Shown: positions 19,167 to 23,515 of the stretch, in pieces
Layout of the letters: each line of letters opens with the position of its first letter
How positions within the stretch are numbered: position 1 is the first letter of the stretch
Assembly (NCBI GenBank): GCA_029256485.1
Contig: JAQSXU010000081.1
Span: 1-23,515, forward strand
Length of the DNA: 23,515 nt
Direction: 5' to 3'
Source: Clostridiaceae bacterium
GTDB taxonomy: Bacteria; Bacillota_A; Clostridia; Clostridiales; Clostridiaceae
The notes under the pieces: model-generated
Database searches by the model: none
What the model was told of the DNA's origin: nothing
Seen by the model: the letters and a program-made list of their open reading frames with translations, nothing else
Made by a program: the position numbers and the translations under genes

Positions 19167-20087
19167 TTACTGACGTAGTCTTGGATCCAATGCGTCTCTT
19201 AAACCATCACCTAGAAGGTTAAAAGATAACATGGTCAAACTAATAAGTAGTGATGGGGCGAACAACTGATATGGATAAAACATTAAATTCTGCTGAGCTC
19301 CTGCAGCCAATGCACCCCAACTGGTATTTGGTGATTGAACTCCTAGTCCAATGAAGCTTAAAAAGGCTTCGCCAAATATAAATGAAGGTACATCTAATGT
19401 TATTGCAACAATCATAACACCAATTGTATTTGGAATTAAATGTTTTGCAATAATTCTTGAAGAATCTGCTCCTAGAGCTTGTGCAGCTAGAACATATTCT
19501 TGTTCCCTAATTTGCAGAATTTGTCCTCTGATAAGTCTTGCCATACCACACCATCCAGTGATGGTCATAGCAATAATCAAAGAAAATATTCCGCCGTTTC
19601 CTAATATAAGTGAAATAAGTATAACAATAATTAAATAAGGAATACTTATTAATATTTCAACAATCCTCATCATTATATCATCAACAAAGCCGCCAAAATA
19701 TCCTGAAATACCTCCATATATAACACCAACCGTAACTTCAATAAGAGTACCAACAACACCAATTATAATTGAAACTCTGCCGCCATACCAGGATCTTGCA
19801 AATAAATCTCTGCCCATCTGATCAGTTCCAAATAAATGAACTAAATTTGGTTTTACATTAATTGAGTTTTGGTCTATAGACTCTTGTAGAAAAGGAACCA
19901 TATAGGGTCCAAAGATTGTCATAAATATTATAATTACTAAAATAATTAAAGAAGCAATTGCAACTTTATTTTGCTTTAATCTTCGCCAGGCATCTTGGAA
20001 GTATGTTATATTAGGTCTTAATATTTCGTCAGCATTGGCATTTTCACAACCAATTATCTTAAACTTTTCTTTACTTAGCTCTGCCAT
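19167..20087 (-). CDS. oppC: Oligopeptide ABC transporter permease OppC
   Basis: The 306-residue permease forms the membrane channel with OppB. A soluble N-terminal segment precedes the first membrane helix at about 41-61, followed by the periplasmic-type loop with FGTDQMGRDLFAR typical of OppC/DppC. About five more helices follow. The EAA loop that docks the ATPase is visible (QEYVLAAQALGADSSRIIAKH). GGGGGGA precedes the ATG. The gene begins 13 bases after the oppB stop. Confidence 0.94.
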   Translation of the reverse strand: MAELSKEKFKIIGCENANADEILRPNITYFQDAWRRLKQNKVAIASLIILVIIIFMTIFGPYMVPFLQESIDQNSINVKPNLVHLFGTDQMGRDLFARSWYGGRVSIIIGVVGTLIEVTVGVIYGGISGYFGGFVDDIMMRIVEILISIPYLIIVILISLILGNGGIFSLIIAMTITGWCGMARLIRGQILQIREQEYVLAAQALGADSSRIIAKHLIPNTIGVMIVAITLDVPSFIFGEAFLSFIGLGVQSPNTSWGALAAGAQQNLMFYPYQLFAPSLLISLTMLSFNLLGDGLRDALDPRLRQ

Positions 20088-20100
20088 TGATTTTCCCCCC

Positions 20101-21036
20101 CTATCTCTTTTCTCCTGTTACTCTGATTCTTGGATCTATTACACTATAGAGAATATCAACAATAACTAGAGAAACAATATACAAAAATGCCATAAATATT
20201 GTTAGCCCCATTATCAATGTATAATCTCTATTACTAACAGATGATACAAAAGAATCTCCAAGTCCAGGAATAGCAAATATACTTTCTATAACAAAGGAAC
20301 CTGTTAATATTACAGCTATTTGTGGTCCTAAAATTGTTATAGCAGGGAGAATAGCATTTCTTATTATATGTTTCCAAACTAATGATAACTTAGATACGCC
20401 CTTTGCTTTTGCTGTTAGAATATAATCTTGTCCAATTACATCCAAACAATTATTCCTCATATATCTTGCATACACAGCAATTGGGCTTAAGCTTAGTGCA
20501 AAGGAAGGCAATATGGTATGTGCCGTTGTTCCCCAACCCGAGGTTGGAAATATTGCAAATTTATAAGTGAGCCCCCATTGTAGTAACGCCGCAAAAACAA
20601 AGCTAGGTATAGATACACCTATCAGTGCAATGAACATAACCACATAATCGGGCCATTTATTTCTGTTAAATGCAGCAATTATTCCTAATGTAACTCCTAA
20701 AACAAACCCTAACGCTATAGCCTGAAGTCCAATTCTTGCTGACTTTGGTAAACCAAGTTTAATCATGTCTGATACTTTTCTTCCAGGAAAGTTTAAGGAT
20801 TCCCCTAAGTCACCATGAAGTACAGCTCTATTTAAGAATGAAACATATTGAGTAGACACAGGCTTGTCTAATCCATACTTAGCATAAAAGTTAATTCTTA
20901 CTTGTTCAGGCAGTTTTCTAGCAGCACTTGCTAGAGGATCACCTGGGATAGTATGTATTAACATAAATGTTATTGTAGAAACAATCCATAACGTCACTAT
21001 CATATACCCAAGCCTTTTTAGTACAAACTTGAACAT
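20101..21036 (-). CDS. oppB: Oligopeptide ABC transporter permease OppB
   Basis: This 311-residue permease has about six membrane helices. It starts MFKFVLKRLGYMIVTLW and carries HTIPGDP in the first outer loop, both characteristic of OppB/DppB. The EAA loop reads QDYILTAKAKGVSKLSLVWKH. I choose the ATG at 21036, which GGAGGG precedes by 6 bases. An open frame reaches 24 codons further but crosses the hairpin that separates it from oppA. It lies 114 bases after oppA on the same transcript. Confidence 0.94.
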   Translation of the reverse strand: MFKFVLKRLGYMIVTLWIVSTITFMLIHTIPGDPLASAARKLPEQVRINFYAKYGLDKPVSTQYVSFLNRAVLHGDLGESLNFPGRKVSDMIKLGLPKSARIGLQAIALGFVLGVTLGIIAAFNRNKWPDYVVMFIALIGVSIPSFVFAALLQWGLTYKFAIFPTSGWGTTAHTILPSFALSLSPIAVYARYMRNNCLDVIGQDYILTAKAKGVSKLSLVWKHIIRNAILPAITILGPQIAVILTGSFVIESIFAIPGLGDSFVSSVSNRDYTLIMGLTIFMAFLYIVSLVIVDILYSVIDPRIRVTGEKR

Positions 21037-21080
21037 TGTCATCCCTCCATATATATACAAAAATATACATAAACCTGATA

Positions 21081-21103
21081 CAGCAGAGTTTATTACTCTG
21101 CTG
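21081..21103 (-). terminator. Intercistronic hairpin between oppA and oppB
   Basis: CAGCAGAGT and ACTCTGCTG form a perfect 9-bp stem with a 5-base loop, 47 bases after the oppA stop. No T run follows directly, so it is more likely a partial terminator or mRNA stabiliser that raises binding-protein output over the permeases, a known theme in ABC importer operons. Confidence 0.55.
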
Positions 21104-21150
21104 CACATGGTTTAGACTATACACATTTTTTTAAGTTCTATCTCTTCTAA

Positions 21151-22854
21151 TTATTTTGATGTTGCAGGTCTTCCTTGTGTATAAGCATATTTTAATTCTG
21201 AACCAGAACCAAATAATGGGCTCATTAAACCTTTAACATATTTAGCTCTGTATGTGTTTCTCATTCTATATACTGTTGGAGCTATTACAGCATCATCATA
21301 TAATAATATTTTTTCAGCTTGTTTAAATAAGTCAGCTCTTTCAGTGTTCTTGTCAGCACCTAAAGAACCTGCTTTTTTAACTAATTCATCATATTTTGCA
21401 TTACTCCAGCCTGTTGGAACTATTCCAGCATCTGTTTCCCACATATCAAACTCTGTCATTGGGTCATTGTAGTCTCCACTCCAAGCCATTCCAGCTATCT
21501 CATACTGCATTTCATCAGTTCTCTTCATGAATACTGCCCATTCAACATATTCAATTTTTACAGTTATTCCCAATACTTTTTGATACATCTGCTGCTCGAA
21601 TTCAGCAAATTGCTTTAAAGTTTGGTCTGTGCCAGCTTCCAGGTAATTAACAGTGATCTTTGATGGATCTGGATCCATTCCTAATTCTTTTAAGCCTTCA
21701 ATAAGTAAAGCCTTTGGATCTTTATTTTCTTCAGCTAATGTCTTTATTGGTTCGTAATTAGCTAATTTTCTAAAGTCCTGTCCGCCAATTTGTAATGATG
21801 GTGGGCACCATCCATATGCAGGATATGCTAAACCATTATATAATGTCTTAACAATGCCTTCTCTGTCTACAGCCAGTGAGAATGCTTTTCTTACTTTTGC
21901 ATTACTGAATAATTTAACTTTCTCATTGAAGAAGTCATAACTTGTTGATGGGTCATAACCCTTAATTACGTTAAACTTTCCAGATTGATCAAATTTTTGA
22001 ACCCATTCCGGTTTGCTTACTGCAGCTGAATCTAGTGAGCCATTAAGAAGTTCAGTCATCCTTGTCTGTTCTTCTTTTATAATATTCATAGTAACTTTAT
22101 CTAATTTAACTGATTTTGCATCCCAGTAATCTTTGTTTTTAGAAAGTTCTACTTTGTTTCCATGTACCCAGTCTTTAATTGTAAATGGTCCATTAAATAC
22201 CATAGTATTAGCTTCTGTCCCAAATTTTCCAGCAGCTGCTTCAACTTTGTCTTTTCTTTGCGGCATCATAACTTTAAAGTATGTTATGTTTAAGAAATAT
22301 GCACATGGTCCTGCAAGTTTAATTTCAAGTGTCTTGTCATCTAAGGCTTTAACTCCAACTACATCAGCAGAGGCATTTTTCTTAGGATCATTGTATTCAG
22401 CAGCACCCTTTATTGGCATTAATAGGAATGAATACTGTGATGCTGTTTTTGGATCTAGAGTTCTCTTTATAGCATATTCATAATCTGATGCTTTAACCGG
22501 CTGTCCATCTGACCATTTAAAGTCTCTTAAATGGAAAGTCCAAGTAAGACCATCAGCTGAAATATCCCATTTCTCTGCTCCAGCAGGTTTAATAACATCA
22601 TTACCCTTGTCGTCCTGCTCAATTCTTGTCAAAGCTTCCATTGTATCATTTAATACCTGTGATGCATAAAGATCTGTTGCCTTTGAAGGGTCTAGTGTTT
22701 TTGGTTCTGCTCTAAGTTCAACATTTAAATATTGATCCTTATCTGGTGTTGTACCAGTTTGATCAGTTGTAGTTTTATTACCACAACCAGCTAATGCTGT
22801 TGTTGCAGTTAATGCAAGTGTTAACACTGCAGCAACTATTTTTTTACTTTTCAC
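21151..22854 (-). CDS. oppA: Oligopeptide-binding lipoprotein OppA
   Basis: This surface lipoprotein captures peptides for the OppBCDF importer. The 567-residue length fits family 5 solute-binding proteins. The N terminus is a lipoprotein signal peptide: a basic start, a hydrophobic core and lipobox LAGC with C24 as the lipidated residue, followed by a threonine-rich linker. The mature part begins with LRAEPKTLDPSKATD, the usual start of this fold, and contains WDISADGLTWTFHLRDFKWS (about 99-118), characteristic of OppA. The start codon is GTG with AAGGGGG 7 bases before it. It is first in the operon and is probably controlled by CodY through the box at 22964-22978. Confidence 0.95.
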   Translation of the reverse strand: MKSKKIVAAVLTLALTATTALAGCGNKTTTDQTGTTPDKDQYLNVELRAEPKTLDPSKATDLYASQVLNDTMEALTRIEQDDKGNDVIKPAGAEKWDISADGLTWTFHLRDFKWSDGQPVKASDYEYAIKRTLDPKTASQYSFLLMPIKGAAEYNDPKKNASADVVGVKALDDKTLEIKLAGPCAYFLNITYFKVMMPQRKDKVEAAAGKFGTEANTMVFNGPFTIKDWVHGNKVELSKNKDYWDAKSVKLDKVTMNIIKEEQTRMTELLNGSLDSAAVSKPEWVQKFDQSGKFNVIKGYDPSTSYDFFNEKVKLFSNAKVRKAFSLAVDREGIVKTLYNGLAYPAYGWCPPSLQIGGQDFRKLANYEPIKTLAEENKDPKALLIEGLKELGMDPDPSKITVNYLEAGTDQTLKQFAEFEQQMYQKVLGITVKIEYVEWAVFMKRTDEMQYEIAGMAWSGDYNDPMTEFDMWETDAGIVPTGWSNAKYDELVKKAGSLGADKNTERADLFKQAEKILLYDDAVIAPTVYRMRNTYRAKYVKGLMSPLFGSGSELKYAYTQGRPATSK

Positions 22855-22963
22855 TAAAATTCCCCCTTTTAAATGAAATATTATATGTTACAATAAGTAT
22901 TTCTACTTATTATTACCTACTTAATTAATATTAAAAAAATTTATTAAAAATTACTATTTGTAG

Positions 22964-22978
22964 TATTTTCTGAACATT
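22964..22978. promoter_or_regulatory. CodY-like box overlapping the oppA promoter
   Basis: TATTTTCTGAACATT matches the CodY consensus AATTTTCWGAAAATT at 13 of 15 positions. It overlaps the downstream half of the predicted -10 box and the start site, an ideal position for repression. Repression of opp operons by CodY in rich conditions is established in low-GC Gram-positive bacteria. Confidence 0.55.
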
Positions 22979-23004
22979 TTATTAATTCATACAAATATAT
23001 TCAA
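22976..23004 (-). promoter_or_regulatory. Probable oppA promoter
   Basis: On the minus strand TTGAAT (23004-22999) and TAAAAT (22981-22976) are 17 bases apart. The predicted leader is about 115 bases. It is the best-spaced candidate close to oppA and is overlapped by the CodY-like box. Confidence 0.55.
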
Positions 23005-23229
23005 CTCAAAATAAAAAAATCCTGCTAAATTGTTTAAATAATTTGCACTTTTAGGACTTTTCTAACTATTCTAAAAAAAAATTATTAAATTGCAAAAAAT
23101 TACATATATGAGTGACAACTTTAATAATTGAGTTTTTAGGCTAACTTATATAATTTTCGTAATTCATTGTTATATTTTAATGTGTATTAAATAGCGTGAA
23201 TTAATTACAGCAATTGTAATATATCCAAT

Positions 23230-23266
23230 TTTATACCATGTTAGCATAATTTTTTTTCAAAGTCAA
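23230..23266 (-). promoter_or_regulatory. Possible second upstream promoter
   Basis: On the minus strand TTGACT (23266-23261) is 17 bases from TAACAT (23243-23238). An extended -10 type TGGTATAAA (23238-23230) also lies 19 bases from TTGAAA (23260-23255). It could start a longer oppA leader, but the region is very AT-rich. Confidence 0.3.
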
Positions 23267-23423
23267 TTAGCATAATGTTACTCATTTGCACATTCACCAT
23301 AGTTACCCTGTTTCCAATATTCAGTTTATGGAATTATATTATTCTATAACTAACATAATTACTTTATTATGTGTCATAATATATGCAAAATTCATATTAT
23401 ATTTTTATAATGTATAATATATA

Positions 23424-23515
23424 TAATGCATTAAAGTTCTTACATTGTGTCTTTGCAAAATATCTAATCTTCAAAGATTTTTGTGAAGTCACAATGTATT
23501 AGAACCTTTGCATTA
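23424..23515. repeat. Long imperfect inverted repeat at the window edge
   Basis: The left arm (23424-23465) and the right arm (23475-23515) are near-complements of about 40 bases with a loop of about 9. Shared blocks are AATGCA, GTTCT, ACATTGTG and an AAAAT-rich inner part, separated by small bulges. No plus-strand T run follows within the window, so it is not an obvious terminator. It may be a structured RNA or part of a mobile or regulatory repeat cut by the window end. Confidence 0.6.

Larger units (their letters stand above)
22855..23515. other. Long AT-rich non-coding region upstream of oppA
   Basis: About 660 bases without a convincing gene on either strand. It holds the oppA ribosome binding site and leader, a promoter with an overlapping CodY-like box, a weaker upstream promoter candidate, a 10-base direct repeat (TTAGCATAAT at 23241-23250 and 23267-23276) and a long near-palindrome at the window edge. 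Short open frames occur but lack ribosome binding sites. Confidence 0.7.

Noticed and set aside
21037..21108. Upstream extension of oppB by 24 codons
   Set aside because: It crosses the intercistronic hairpin; GGAGGG fits the ATG at 21036 and homologous proteins start there.
22133..22483. 116-codon plus-strand frame inside oppA
   Set aside because: Antisense shadow of a well-supported gene; no ribosome binding site and no recognisable protein features.
23068..23095. TTGCAA-16-TAGAAT promoter candidate upstream of oppA
   Set aside because: Weaker boxes and spacing than the candidate at 22976-23004, in a region where such matches are frequent.
23317..23406. Short hydrophobic plus-strand frame upstream of oppA
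   Set aside because: No ribosome binding site and composition typical of translated AT-rich spacer.

Overview
The window is AT-rich DNA that looks like a chromosomal segment of an endospore-forming Clostridium or close relative. Supporting signs are the strong GGAGG-type ribosome binding sites, an alpha/beta-type small acid-soluble spore protein (SASP) gene with a sigma-G-like promoter, CodY-like boxes, LicT-type antitermination and a complete Opp operon. The species cannot be told from the sequence. Most genes lie on the minus strand.

Layout, left to right. 1-114: start of a tRNA-Val(UAC) gene or tRNA operon leaving the window, with a consensus promoter. 142-4746: a beta-glucoside operon read leftward (licT/bglG-type antiterminator, PTS EIIBCA, GH1 6-phospho-beta-glucosidase). 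It has one RAT/terminator switch before the antiterminator gene and a second between it and the PTS gene, as in the E. coli bgl operon. A CodY-like box lies just upstream of its promoter. 4763-5446: an unrecognised 41-residue protein and a cupin. 5530-8056: a probable three-gene unit read leftward (B12-binding radical SAM enzyme, HAD phosphatase, small membrane protein) closed by a terminator. 8057-8426: a gap holding a possible short minus-strand transcript with its own terminator. 8427-9053: an iron-sulfur-type flavoprotein. 9194-13367: three glycan genes (two polytopic GT-C-like membrane proteins whose 3' ends overlap convergently, and a GtrB/DPM1-like GT2), probably a cell-surface glycosylation module using lipid-linked sugars. 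13420-14858: a CitMHS-type citrate/metal symporter with its own promoter and a repeat-bearing leader. 14981-16812: a YqeM-like methyltransferase and Hsp33 in one transcript. 16817-17129: the SASP gene. 17140-22854: an oppABCDF peptide importer read leftward, with a hairpin after oppA and a terminator after oppF. 22855-23515: about 660 bases without a convincing gene, holding the oppA promoter, an overlapping CodY-like box and a long near-palindrome at the window edge.

Together the genes describe nutrient capture (beta-glucosides, citrate, peptides) under induction and probably global nutrient control, plus surface glycosylation, redox stress protection and sporulation. No CRISPR array, prophage, transposase or rRNA was seen. 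No plainly new multi-gene system is evident. The least explained pieces are the short transcript near 8200-8350, the 41-residue protein, the radical SAM/HAD/membrane unit, the glycan trio and the terminal near-palindrome.
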